Assembly: GCA_023055355.1 (NCBI GenBank)
Contig: JALJCS010000001.1
Location: 81,446,881 to 81,510,880 of the forward strand
Direction: 5' to 3'
DNA from: Agelaius tricolor
Taxonomy: Eukaryota > Chordata > Aves > Passeriformes > Icteridae
Length of the DNA: 64,000 nt
Position numbers and translations under genes: made by a program. Positions within the stretch are counted from its first letter, which is position 1. Each line of letters begins with the position of its first letter. The notes under the pieces were generated by a model that was not told the origin of the DNA, made no database searches, and saw nothing but the letters and a program-made list of their open reading frames with translations. Below, piece after piece: positions 12,890 to 24,623 of this stretch.

Positions 12890-13250
12890 TAAGTAAATAG
12901 AAAACTATGTTGAGGTAGAGAGGGGTGCATGGGCAGTGGAATGAGAGAAGGCCAGAAACAAAGAGAAGGGGAGAAAGAACCAGAAGATACAGTGAGAAGC
13001 ATTGGAGACTGAGGGTTAAAAGTCCAGTGTCTGGAATGTCCAGTGAATGGAATTGAAATGGAAAATAAAAATCAAATGCGAAAAAGGATACTAGAAGAAA
13101 ATGATAATGAAAGGTGAATAACATGAGAGTAGCACAGAAATCCCCAGAAGGATTAAAAAAATCCTTAAATATTCAGGAGAAAATGGAAGTAAGAGGGTCA
13201 GGAGTCAAAAATCAGAGGCAAATAGGATAAAAAAGGCATGATAGGCCTTG
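12890..13250 (+). repeat. Purine-rich (A/G) strand-skewed block
   Basis: The plus strand is strongly enriched in A and G ('gagagaaggccagaaacaaa', 'gagaaggggagaaagaacc', 'aagtaagagggtcaggagtc'). On the minus strand this yields an open frame at 12759-13124 rich in F, L, S and Y that looks membrane-like only because of base composition. No tandem unit is visible. Confidence 0.6.
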
Positions 13251-13689
13251 GGATAAACTAATTGAATCCAGTCCCTTAAGAACACAATGTTATAGGCTTA
13301 CTTTTTTCTTGTTCTATTTTTTTTCTTTTTAAATTTTAATTTTTATTTTTATTTATTCAAAGCTTCTTGCAACAGTATCTTTATTAGCTTATTTTCCAAA
13401 GGTGATAGAATATCCCCTTTTTCCACCTGGTTGCTCTGCAGTTTATATTCAGAAATGACTGGGTGTTAGTGGGCAAAGATAAAATCCACACAATGAATTC
13501 TTCAGCCTGAGAGTGACAATGTTCTGTCCTGCCATGACAGCCAGAGCCTGCCCTTGGATGCTCAGCTCTCCCTGAGCTGCACATGTGCAACTGAGGGTAG
13601 GGTTTAGTCCTGCTTTCCAGCATACAATTAACACGGAAGGTCTATACATTATCTCATCTTGCATTTTTATTATTTGCAGCTTATTGTTC
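13251..13689. other. Unique sequence with T-rich tract
   Basis: A T-rich stretch at about 13300-13360 is followed by unrecognised sequence. No gene or repeat family supported. Confidence 0.4.
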
Positions 13690-14110
13690 AACTGAGCATG
13701 TATCATTGGTTAATTAATGCTGCCAACACTCTGCTCCGCTAAATGATTGTTTAGCCTAGAGTGGAATAAAATACTACAATGACTAATACAGTATCATTAT
13801 GTAACAGAAAATTAAAAATCTGATAATTTGATTGGAAGTCTCAGGTGAGTTTTTTGTATAAAAGTGTTAACCTCAAGTAGCTATAAACAGGTAAATGTTT
13901 TATTCAGCTGACTGATAAGGAATAAATGCTTATGATATAAATTATGTATAATTAATACTCCTGGGATAAAAAAATGTATGCTAATAGGTTGTCAGTTAAT
14001 TAGGAAAGGAATATGAGGTAAACAAAGGTGATTAGACTATACCCTGGGACTATAAACAGAAATTGTGCCTTAAATAATCTGTAAAAAAACCCTCACACAT
14101 TAAACAGCAA
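13690..14110. promoter_or_regulatory. Candidate conserved non-coding element
   Basis: AT-rich, non-repetitive tract dense in homeodomain/POU-like cores: 'ttggttaattaatgctgc', 'ctaaatgattgtttagc', 'tctgataatttgattgg', 'attatgtataattaatac', 'tgtcagttaattagg'. There is no transposon signature and no coding potential. Enhancer function is inferred from texture only. Confidence 0.3.
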
Positions 14111-15109
14111 ATACTTCAGTTTTAATTCAGAGCAAAAACATAATGCTTTATGGAGAAAGGCACAGAGAAGATGTTAAGTGAATAAGCAGCTTGTGATAAA
14201 AGATCTAGAGGCTGCAGAGTAACTTACCTTCCCTGTTCTGCTTTACCTTGGTTTGTATATTGTCTTGGTCTTTCCTCAGGTAAAAGAAGGCTAAAATAAG
14301 TTTTGTAAAAAATATGGCAGATAATGCACTGGAGGACCAATTTTAGCTCATAAAAATGACAGCTCTTAATGGCTGGTCTTAAATCTGCAACATGGGAGAT
14401 GTTCCCCAAATCAGTTTATGCTTCTAACCTGCCCTTTGACTCACTGATCCTCTTTGCTTCTGCCAGTATCTTTATGTGATAAATGAGACCATTCTCTTTC
14501 CTGCCATTCTATAATTTCATTTGCAGTAGACATTTGAAATATCTTCCCATGAAACAGGACTGAAGCAGAGAAAGACATGACAGAGATGAATGCTCATTAC
14601 AATCTCAGCCAAGTCTTTCCTTTGTATTAGAAGGGGACGGATCTGCATTGCCTTCCAAGAAACAGCCATCTTGGACAAAAATGAAGATTCATCTCCCCTG
14701 TGCCTTGTTTAGGACAGCAACAAAAAGCAGCTATCAAGGGAAGAGTTTAAGAATGAAACAAGTGTATATGACGTTCACCTAGCCTATATATTACTCTCCT
14801 AGCCTTCAAACACTTACAGCTCATGGGCTTCCTGACCTGGATATATATGCTAAACTCTAATGAATTTATTCTTCATCAATCTGACCATTCCTCTTTTGAA
14901 TGTATGTAGGCAGTAGCTATTCCTGAAACCATTCAAGAAGAATGGTGAGACCAACAGCAAACCCACCTGCAAATGCTGAGTGGAGTCAGTGCAAGACACT
15001 CCCTGCAATGCCATGCAGACTAGAGTGCCATTGCCTAAAGGAGCATAGCGTTATTATGGGTTGCAGAGGGAAGGGAATTTTTTGGATTGTTTAAAGCTTA
15101 CTTGAAGCT
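14111..15109. other. Unique sequence, no gene seen
   Basis: AT-rich unrecognised DNA without repeats or exon-like signals. Confidence 0.5.
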
Positions 15110-15620
15110 GGACTGGCTAGTGGGTAGGAGAGGTCTCAGTGCCAACCACTGGAATGAGAGACTGTCAACCTAAGGGGCTCAGTGATCCCCATTCCAGAGA
15201 CTGTCTGAGAACAACTGCTGGGGAGAGCCAGACTGGAGGTTACATACTCCACCAGTGCATTTCCACCCAGATAGCTGGAGAAGATGAACAGGACTGAGCC
15301 TCTGTGCTCTTCAGGTGTGTTGAGTGGAGCCTGTGCTTGCATGAGTGTTGTTATAGGCACTGTTTATGTTTATCAGCACTGTCTGTGCTGATCTGAGGGC
15401 CAGCCATGTGTCTGTGTGCTTGTGTGCCTTCTGGAAATATGTACCCAGCTGCCTTGCCACTGGCTGGACCTGGAGACTCGCTTCTGTGGCAGCCTTGCAT
15501 CCATGGGGACAGCAGTGACTCTGGGGCAGGAGGGGATCCCCATGGGGGCCAAAGCCACTGCACTTGGTTACCTCTAACAGTACACAGCTGCAATCCATAG
15601 CCTGCCACAGAACAATTTCA
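15110..15620. other. GC-richer island of unknown nature
   Basis: This tract is clearly richer in G and C than its flanks and has overlapping open frames on both strands (15311-15715 minus, 15406-15600 plus). None resembles a protein I know, and the frames overlap each other, as expected of composition alone. It could be a decayed unknown transposon or a non-coding exon. Confidence 0.35.
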
Positions 15621-16379
15621 TGCCCAGGGGACTTGCACAGGTCAGACACGCATTGCTGGCTGCTGTTTTTCCTGAGTTGCTCTCTTCCTATCTTATTTGA
15701 CAGCCCCAGGTTCATTTCTCAGAAGAGACAGTGAAAGTTGGCACCTACCTCCTTTCTATGTGTCTCTCATGAAAGTTCATGCAAGCAGTGCTCTGAGAAA
15801 GTTATCAAACTGGAGGGATCACCACAAAACAGAGCCCTCTGAGAGTCACCACCTGTTTTCTGCAGCAAACTGCAATTACAGTGGTGGCTGTGGTCCAGAT
15901 GGACACAGCTTCCTCCTGCAAAACACCATCCCTTTGGAAAATGAGTTGAGTTGCCTTAAGAACTCTTTTTGGAGCTTTTTTTTTAAATTACTTATGGGAG
16001 TCTAATGCTGACACATTCTTAACTATATTCTTCAGGTCTCATGAGATGGACTGAATCAGGTCAATGTTGTTTTGCTAAGGTGCAAAAAAGTATTCTTCTG
16101 TCCCTTACAAAATTTAGTCATAAAACTGACAAGAAACCTTTTGCAAACATGTTCATCCTGCAGGGTGTGTCATTATCAGTTTCTCAGTGAATTAAAAATA
16201 TAACTTTAAAAAAAATCATTGTGGCAATAAGTGCCTAGTTTCTCATAAAATTCATCTCTATAGAGTGGTGTAATTCCTAGTGAAGTGGCTTGGTAAGTTT
16301 GGTATATCTTTTTATACTTAGGATCCATTCAGGAAATGCATAAATTAGATCTCCACTGTATATTTTATAGTTATGTGGG
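15621..16379. other. Unique sequence, no gene seen
   Basis: No recognisable repeat. An open frame at 15697-16005 has no family similarity and no splice context. Confidence 0.45.
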
Positions 16380-16700
16380 GGAGTAGCATGAGCTGGAGTT
16401 GTGGAGCTGGACCTGAGGATGCCCCAGCACTGGCTGTGCCCTCACCCACAGGGCACAGTCCCGGTGTGCCAGGGTCCATTGACACACTCTAACACAGTAA
16501 GCCATGAATCAGGGCCAGAGCACAGGAAGGGACTCCAACCAGGGCTGAAAGGAGATGGAGGAGATGGGGCTGGAGATCAGTGCTGCTGCATCATCACTGG
16601 GATGGGGACTGAAGGCCCTGGGAGGCTGCAATGAGCCTCCCATCCTGAGCAGGGTGGAATGAGGTCCCAGAGAGGGATGTGCCCCCAGAGCCCTGAGAGT
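16380..16700. other. GC-rich island, possibly a decayed repeat
   Basis: About 320 bp of G-rich sequence ('ggagttgtggagctggacct', 'ggagatggaggagatggggc') with abrupt AT-rich edges on both sides. Such sharp compositional edges suit an inserted element, but no terminal repeats or target-site duplication could be identified. The open frame 16401-16634 has no known domain. Confidence 0.35.
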
Positions 16701-17494
16701 TATATATTGGATGATTGCTTAAATTATATGGGATAAAGAAGTGCCATAAATTTATTATTAGTAGTAATATTTATATCCCTGTACCACCTACACAGAGTAA
16801 CAGACAATAACCTTTCCCAAGAGTAGTAGGAGAAGTGATATCTGAATGACGAAGGGTAGAAGACATCCAAATATATGCATTTTCCCTGAGATTTAATCCA
16901 TACAAGAATAAAATCAGTTTATGATGGCCTGGGTCAAGGTATTTTTCAATATATTGATTTTTTTCTTTAGATATTGTGACTTCACTATTATACAGATATC
17001 CACAGGCTGTGATATAGCAAAAGATATCTAAAACAAAAGAGAATCTCATGAAGGCAGCTAGCTTTGCTGCATGGTGCAGATATGGCCAAATACCTGCATA
17101 CATTTGGGCTATCTGAAAGTGGTATTTGGTTTCACCCAGGTATCAAGCTACCACATAAAGTATCTGAAATAAAAAGTCTTTCAAATGTAGTATATGGCCC
17201 CTTCAGCTCCTTTTAATACATGGAAGATAGGAAAATACTTTCAGAAGGAAACTTTTTAAGTCATAAGACTTGTAAACACAATTCAAAATATAAAAGAAGA
17301 CATCTGACACCTGGATCTGTTCAAGTTCACATTTTGAATTATCTCAGCACCACAAATTAATTGGGCATTTCCAGGATTATTTTTGCACAGTTTATATGCC
17401 AGTGACTAAGACCATATCCATTTTCTTTCTCTGTATAGGCTGAGGATGAGAAGCACAAAACATTTTGCCAGCCTTAAATATGGAAGTTTAAAAT

Positions 17495-17645
17495 TACCAA
17501 ATGTAAAGCTCTAGCAGTGGGCTTTTAATTTGGCTCAAGCTTTCCGAGTCTGGCAGGCTGATGAAGTGCAATTGCCATGGGTGAAAGCAGAGCATCAATT
17601 AACAGACACATGCGAGGTTGGCACCTACCAAAAATTCACCCTGAA
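17495..17645. promoter_or_regulatory. Candidate conserved non-coding element
   Basis: 'gcttttaatttggctcaagc', 'tttccgagtctggcaggctg', 'agtgcaattgccatggg' and 'agagcatcaattaacagac' form a non-repetitive tract with retained CpGs and TAAT/CAATTA cores. No open-frame similarity. Assigned from texture only. Confidence 0.25.
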
Positions 17646-20613
17646 AGATTTAAAGACAAATAACTCAGTGATCAGACACACCTGGAAATCTTGGAACAAA
17701 CTTCACAGAGTTATGAAAATTAAACCCACTAAAAACTTCCAGTTGAGTATCTGGAACAATGCTATGTGGAGGCCAAGGAGGGAAATGATACTGTGCATTA
17801 CTAATTGTAAATAGCAGCTTATTTATGGAGCAGATTTTAAATAAATTTCTAGTGATACAAAAGACAGTCAGTGTTACAGGTGAAGAGCACAATAGACAGT
17901 CTGTTGCAAAAAGGTTCTCTGAGAACCCAAAGGGTCTGAATCAAAGATATTGATGTGTGTAAAAGTTTTTTCCATTTAATTCAAAGTGCTTGGAATCATA
18001 CTAACAGCTTAAGAAGTCAGATTAAAGCCTTCACAGATGTACAGGGGTCTCTGGCTTCCCAGATGAGTTCAGCCTATATTTAAAGGCATTTTACCATTGA
18101 ATAAAAGGTAAAAGTAAAAACAAATACTTGCAAATACTTGGTGTTTGCCTTAAGATGATTCAGGATGTAAATCTGTTTAAAAACACCTAATCAACTCTGA
18201 CTTTTTTTTTAATTTTTGAAGTGCCTTTTGAAGGCTTTGGGGTCACAAATAAAATTCCCTAAGTAGAAACAAGTCAGCTCTGAGAAGTGTGGAAATACTG
18301 TCCTTGCTGAAGTGAATAACTGCTCCCCACCACCAGGTCTTGTGCATTTTAGTCATATATTTTAGATAGTATATTAGGAAAACTGTAAGAAATTAAAATG
18401 TACTTTCAAAGAAAATATTTATATGATCAACTTTCTTGTTATCAGAAGAAAGTTTATGTGGATGAATTCTTGAAAGGCAAGACCAAGCATAGAAAATGTC
18501 TATTCCTGATGAAAATGTTACCAGACTATTGATTGTTCCTTTGATGAAAATGCAGAGACCTCTTCATTATGAAAGACAATACAATCTGTTACAGACACTG
18601 ATATATTTCAGAGTTTTTAAAATTACTTTCTAATTGAGTCAGTATTGCTTGGGCTCCAGTTCAATAAAGCACTTCAGAGTGTATCAACCTTTAAGTTTGG
18701 CAGGGTTTATGTGCCAGTTACTTGATCTTAATCATTAGCCATTAAATAAATGCTTAAATGCTTAGCTGAACAGTGCTGTTTTTAAAGCGCATTAGATTGA
18801 AAGAAGCCCCAAGAATATATCTTTTCATACTGGTCTTCTCCCCTCCTGCTCTTGCTGAAAAACTCTTCTGGTTTTCATTTCTCAGTCTTGCGTCTTTTTA
18901 GATTGGCTGTATTCACCAGTTCTCAGACACTGGAAAAGGTTTTAAGGGACTCTGCACTAAAAGAGTCCTAAAAGGCCTCCAGTGACTTCCTTGGGTTTCA
19001 ATGCTGTGACCTTCATTCCTTCCCAGCATTTTCACTGGCTTACAAACCTGTTCACATAAGTTGAACACAGGTTGTTTTTATGCTGTATATAATTAAGTGT
19101 ATACAAGTCCTTTTATCTATGCAGCAAGATGTATATTCAAGTTAAGGAAAATCTACTCAGAGCTGAACCCACCAGGAATATATTATGTAAAAAAATAGTT
19201 GTGATGGTTGTTTTAGTATTAATTTTAGCCTAGTAATGCTATGCATATGATACTGAAGATTAAATTCACTATATCAAATCTCTAGCAAATTCTGGATTGG
19301 CAGTATTATTTGAAGTTTCTCAACATGTTATGGTTGAGATGGCTTGAATTCTCTTTAAATGAATTGCTCTGAGCAGAGTCTCTTGGGGAAACTGACGATG
19401 ACAATTTTTGAGACATTTTAGACATAGATAAATCTGTCAATTCCAGAGTAATTTTTGAGAAGGCTGGAGATTTGTGGAAGGCTGGTATGTTACAGCTGAA
19501 AGTATGGAAGGGCAAGCCCAGGTAGGCAAAAACAGGTGCAACCTCCTTGAAGTCAGGAAAAAATATTCTGATTTGAACCAGCTGAGATCTTGCTGTCTGT
19601 AGTTTGGCTAAGGAGACACAATTTGTTCTGGCCCAGAGATTCAATTCTGACTTTGAAACAACTTTTTTGGGGGGAGTAGAAACCAAGTGTTATTTCCAAA
19701 AGAGCTTTGGATTTCATCTGCACTTAGTCATGCTGTATTTGAGAATATGTCTCTGCTCTTTTCTTGGATAGGTCTAATAATTGATACTCTGAAATAAGAG
19801 GTGAGTTTCAATTCTTCCATTTCTTTAGCTGCATAGGTATGGTATGATCTGTGCCTGTCTTTTATTTGTAGGTCTGCTTCAGGAGAAGGGAGAAATTAAA
19901 GGAAGAATAAACATGGGGTAGGAGCAACAAAATAAAAGAATATTTAAATGATTTCAAATGGATTGTAAAGTGTTGAATCATAAAGGATTGGCAAAAAAGC
20001 CCTCTCCTCATGCGGTCTGGCTAATATTAGGAATTATTGCCTCAAACTCTGCAGGTGTGGATCCATTTCTTTCATTGCTAGCAAATGGGGTTGCAACTGC
20101 CTTTGACAATGTAAAAGCTGCACAATCCCTGTGCCCCAGGGCAGACAATGATGTTGGTGAGATGCTGATTTTAGGATAGAAAATTACAATGGTTATATAG
20201 TAAACAGCACCTGGAAGTTTACTAATGATTTTTTCAATTAACAGCAGCACTATGGTCTGATTATTCATGCATGCTCTCTATGAAAGGAAAGAAAAGAGGC
20301 AGATGTTGAAAAGAATCATCGGTTGAGGGATATTTTTAATTTTTTTTATAACTGGAGGTACAGCCTCCTTCCTGTTATCACTGCTTCTGATAATGAGATG
20401 CCAAAACTAGTAAATTAAAAGTTTTTAAGAAATTTAAAAATTGTTAGACTGTTCTACTCTCCCATTAACTCCAAATACTCACATGAAATGTACATGAAAA
20501 TGGACAAGTATGTGCACATGTGTGTAGGGATCTTTACACAGGCTATTCTCTGCCTGTGGCTTCATATGTCATTTTGGCATCCAAGTGAGAAAAAATAAAA
20601 ACATCCCACCAAA
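17646..20613. other. Unique sequence, no gene seen
   Basis: Long AT-rich stretch without recognisable transposons. A 10-bp direct tandem duplication 'caaatacttg' lies at 18121-18140. A TAAT-rich patch at about 18715-18800 ('taatcattagccattaaat', 'aaagcgcattagattg') has enhancer-like texture. Open frames 19306-19686 minus and 20008-20268 minus have no domain. Confidence 0.45.
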
Positions 20614-20633
20614 AACTGCATGGCCATGCAGTT
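20614..20633. repeat. Perfect 20-bp palindrome
   Basis: aactgcatggccatgcagtt equals its own reverse complement with no spacer; the next flanking pair (a/c) breaks the symmetry. Too short for a miRNA precursor, but it could be a dimeric protein-binding site or a chance event. Confidence 0.95.
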
Positions 20634-23600
20634 CTTCAGCTTTACTGGATCATCTATGATAATAATGGCTGGATCTCTCCCCTTAGAAGTCCACCAGGTG
20701 TGCACCTGCCAGGTTGGTTATTTTAGAGTGCTGAGATTTAAAAACACTCCACCATCTGCAGCATAAATTTAAAAGTACAGTAAGGCATACTGGTACCTCA
20801 TATATTTTCTCTCTCTCTCTAGTCATCATTTATTTTCACAGCTGTTCTCGACCCACTGCCAAGCAAAGGCCTCTTCAATTTCTTTTCTATCATATTGAGG
20901 CATAGTCAGTATCTTAACAAAGAATGACCATAAAATACAACCTCTCTTTTCCTTTAACCCTTTGTAAATTGCCACAACTCAATCTTTTGGGAGCTTCTGA
21001 AATGTTCTCATCTTTTCACTGCAATAGGCTGTTGCACATTATTCTTACAGGACTTCTAGCCTGATACTGCTAATTCAAGAAATTATAGCAAGAAATTCTT
21101 AGGAAACTTTGGATGTTCATGCTGATATGTCAGGACTCAGCTCTTCTGAGGTTTGTTGGTCACTGATCTTGTGTTTGTAAGGGCAGGTAAAACCATACAT
21201 ATTTTAGTTCTTATCACTGGTCAGACAGCTCATACGAAAGGTGTAAAAGATCTTGCCATGGGATGAAGTTGATAATATGGTGAATGTGAACTTGAGTAAA
21301 TCCATTCTCTGAACCAAGGCCAGGGCTGGACACACTATGTTCTGGTGTCTGTATAGACTCCTGGTTTGCAGGAGAAAAAAATTAAAATTTACAGATTAAA
21401 ATTTACCTATTGCTTTTCTGGTAAGTGTCCAGAAGAAGCAAGTGAGACTGAAGTTAATTTTTTAGTACTAGCTAAGTGATTGCTGGATATTTCAAACATC
21501 TTTGGTATCTTCTGAGATATTTGCAATGCTGGCTTACTGCCTCTAGTCTTGGAAACTAAGTTGTCTTGGACCTGTCCAAAATGTAGCAGAGAAAGATGTC
21601 AGGCAAAAGCCGAGGAATCACAGAAAACACTGTCCAGAACAGGCTAATGAGCTGCAAGGCAGGATTCACCCCTATCACTCTGCTGAAAGGGCAGCAGTGA
21701 TGAAGTGGTGTCCTGCTGAGTGGGACATGGGTCTGACATGGCACAGGACCCTCCTTGTGTTCTGAACATCCTTGGCTGGGCAGTTATCTGTAACTGCTCT
21801 GATTCAGCCCAGGGAAAGGGCTGGTCTTGTGCATGTAACACTATGCTTTTTTTTCATGTTATTGATATAGAGAGGAAAATGATTTTTTAGATTTCTTAAT
21901 CTCCTTACTTTAATGGACAATTTGGCTCCCTGATTACCCTGGAATCCCATGGGCTTTTAATTTATTATTCAAATAACGACACTTCACATTTTCAGGTTTA
22001 ACTTTCACATGTGTTTGGAAAATACAAATATGCACTTATGTATGTAATCTATTATTTGTCTACCTAAACTTCTCAGGGACAATCTGAGGATATGAATGTA
22101 TATCTGAGAGATGTTGTCTTGTAAGTGAGAATGTCTGGCATTGTTAATGAAGTCATCTGTAATAGTTCGGGTATGCAAGTACTTGTTCAGTTATTGGACA
22201 GGCTCTTTCTCAATTAAATTTAGGTGCCTTGGCCAAGGGCATCATGCTTTTATGAGCTGAATATAATGCACATTGTGTCTATCCAAGTACACAATTCAGC
22301 CTGAAAAAAGGCTGAATAATATTAACATGAAAGTACTGAGACATGTAAATACTTAGACTTTCATTTACGTAATCCAGTTAAACTGGAGATATACACACAT
22401 GTGTATATAGTATGGATAAAAAGAGCAAATAACAAACTTTAGTGGCTCAAAATTCAAGGCAAATGAAGTCACATAGATTTCAGGCAGTTGTCTGAGTTTA
22501 GAGAACTGCCTCTTGGACTTTGGACAAAGGACCTTGTTTGTGCAGGGGCAGATGTACAAAGGGAGAAGGTGGTTGAGGGAAGCTGGACACCATCCCACTC
22601 CAGCCATACGCATGATGTGGCTGGCATTTTTTGTAGTCAGGTGAAGAGAAGGTTGCAATGTGGCTGTGTGGTCTTTCCCATGTCCAATTTCCCTCATGTC
22701 AACTGCCAGTTCCTTGCCAAACCAAGTTTTTTTTCTGTCTTGTGAATCCCACTTGAATCCCTTGATTTTAAGGCCTTTGAAAAGCTGAATTTTCAAAATA
22801 ATTTGTAATTGCTTTTCACCAGGTAGGATAAGATATGAAATTTTTATCAAGATATCAGATAAAAGACAATAATTGAAAATATCACAGCAAATGAGACCTT
22901 TGAGACAAATTATTCTCTCTTACAGATTCCTATGTCAAACCAATTTTTTAGCAAGATTACCACACACACTGCACAAATTGTTTTGCATTCCTGATGAACA
23001 TTACTTGGAATAGTCCTGGTATGCCAAGAAAGCTGTGGCTGACTTGGATTTTCTGACTTGTCATTGTTGCACAGTTTTTTCTCAAGGGAAGATCCTGAAG
23101 TCAAAGAAGCTAATCTGAAGGTTAGGAGTGTGCAATTTATATAATGCAGAAATAGGATCCTCAGGATCAGCTGGGCATGAAGAGAGGTCAAAGATGAAGC
23201 AAGCTGTTATGCTTTTATATTACAGTGTATTAAGTCCATCAACATACTGATTCAATTGTGATCTCCACAGAGGGTATGAACAGTGTGGCTTGTCCAGCTG
23301 GGGAAATCTGTCTTTATTGTTGGTGCAGAAAAATCAGGGATACTCTTTAATGAAATTTCGGGGATCAACTCACAGTCTTGTAGCTGGTGAACAGAAAAGA
23401 GTATAAAAAATTATATTTTAATAAGCTCAATTATGCTCAATAAGCTCAATTTCTTATTGTGGTACGTGTAGTATTTGGAGCGCAAGAACACACTTTGCTA
23501 CCTGCAACATGGAATTTTTTCTTTCTTGATCAATCAAAGCAGGACTGTGTTCTCTGGCTGAGAAAGCCATGCACCATTTGGGAACAGCTGCGCTTGTTGT

Positions 23601-24569
23601 TGACCTAGAATAAATGCAAGACCAATAAGAGTGCAAGTGCCTATGCTTATATTTGCTGCCCTTGTGAATACTGTTGAAATGTCTTTAAATTAGTTTGTTT
23701 CGGCTTGGGGCCTAATCCTGCCAAGCACATTTTTAGCATGTGATCTTGTGCCATCAGTGGGAAAAAACCAAAATAAACAGAATCTGAGTGTTCTCAGTGC
23801 CTCTGAAAACTGGACTATTTATCAATGTGTGGGGTTTTAGTTCAGTAGCATTTGAAAATTATGCTAACTTTTTAATTTCTTTTGGTTTTTTTGGAGCTGT
23901 TTTGGAAATTGTTACATCACAATATGCAAACAAACTATAATGTACCTGAATGATGGAAAGGGTACCATCAATAGCCAAATTCTCACTTTCATACCCCAAA
24001 GAACTGGAGAGGTCAGAAAGATAGCATTTAGACTGACAAAACAGATGTTAAAATGTTACACTAAATAGAAAAGACTCTTCTGACTATCTAAAACTGTAAT
24101 TGCAAAACTATTTTAAGGTCTCTACTAACAAATGAAAATGATTAAAATTGCTAGAATGATATACTTTCTGCATTTGTGTTTCTGGTTATAATTATGTTCT
24201 CTCATGTCAAGAGTAGACTCCTCTTTACTGTCCTTGGTTAGTTCACCATTCATAGTCAGCCAGTACCCATCGACAGATTTACCCAGCAGAAAATACCAAA
24301 CGGGAACAATGAAAGCTGAGCCAAATATATTTAAAAAGAAATAGCAATTTTCCTATGCTCTGCACTACCTGACAAACAGCACTTCGCTAAGCTGTGGAGT
24401 GGGAGCAAAGCATGGAGAACAAAGTATGAAAGAAGAAGGTGGTAGTGATGCTGTTGGTGTCACTCTTCTTCTGAGTCAGATTTGAACTTATGCCCCAGCC
24501 TTGTGCTAGGTAGTATAGTGCTGCTGAGATTGCTGTGTTTCAGCTGAGATATCAAATAAAGGTCCCGAC
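20634..24569. other. Unique sequence, no gene seen
   Basis: No transposon recognised. A 12-bp direct repeat 'attaaaatttac' occurs at 21381 and 21395, and a 10-bp periodic 'ctcaat' cluster at about 23421-23452. The 161-codon minus open frame at 22365-22850 has no recognisable domain. The 22125-22290 part ('tctcaattaaatttaggtgc', 'tgccttggccaagggcatca') has enhancer-like texture. Confidence 0.45.
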
Positions 24570-24623
24570 CTTGTTCTCATTAGAGATCCCTGGGTACTTG
24601 TTCTCATTAAAGATCTCCTGGCA
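24570..24623 (+). repeat. 27-bp tandem duplication
   Basis: Two adjacent 27-bp copies (24570-24596 and 24597-24623) share 'cttgttctcatta' and 'agatc', with a few substitutions. The differences suggest an older duplication than the one at 5557. Confidence 0.9.

Noticed and set aside
12759..13124. 121-codon minus open frame resembling a multi-pass membrane protein
   Set aside because: Its F/L/S/Y richness follows directly from the purine skew of the plus strand. There is no domain, homologue or splice context.
15311..15715. 134-codon minus open frame as a possible exon
   Set aside because: Overlapping frames are open in several registers and no domain is recognised; GC-rich composition explains them.
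22388..22410. Apparent palindrome around acacatgtg
   Set aside because: The arms do not match exactly; it is an imperfect AT/AC-rich stretch of low information.
22365..22850. 161-codon minus open frame, the longest in the window
   Set aside because: No recognisable domain, no promoter or splice context, and the length is within what chance gives over 64 kb in six frames.
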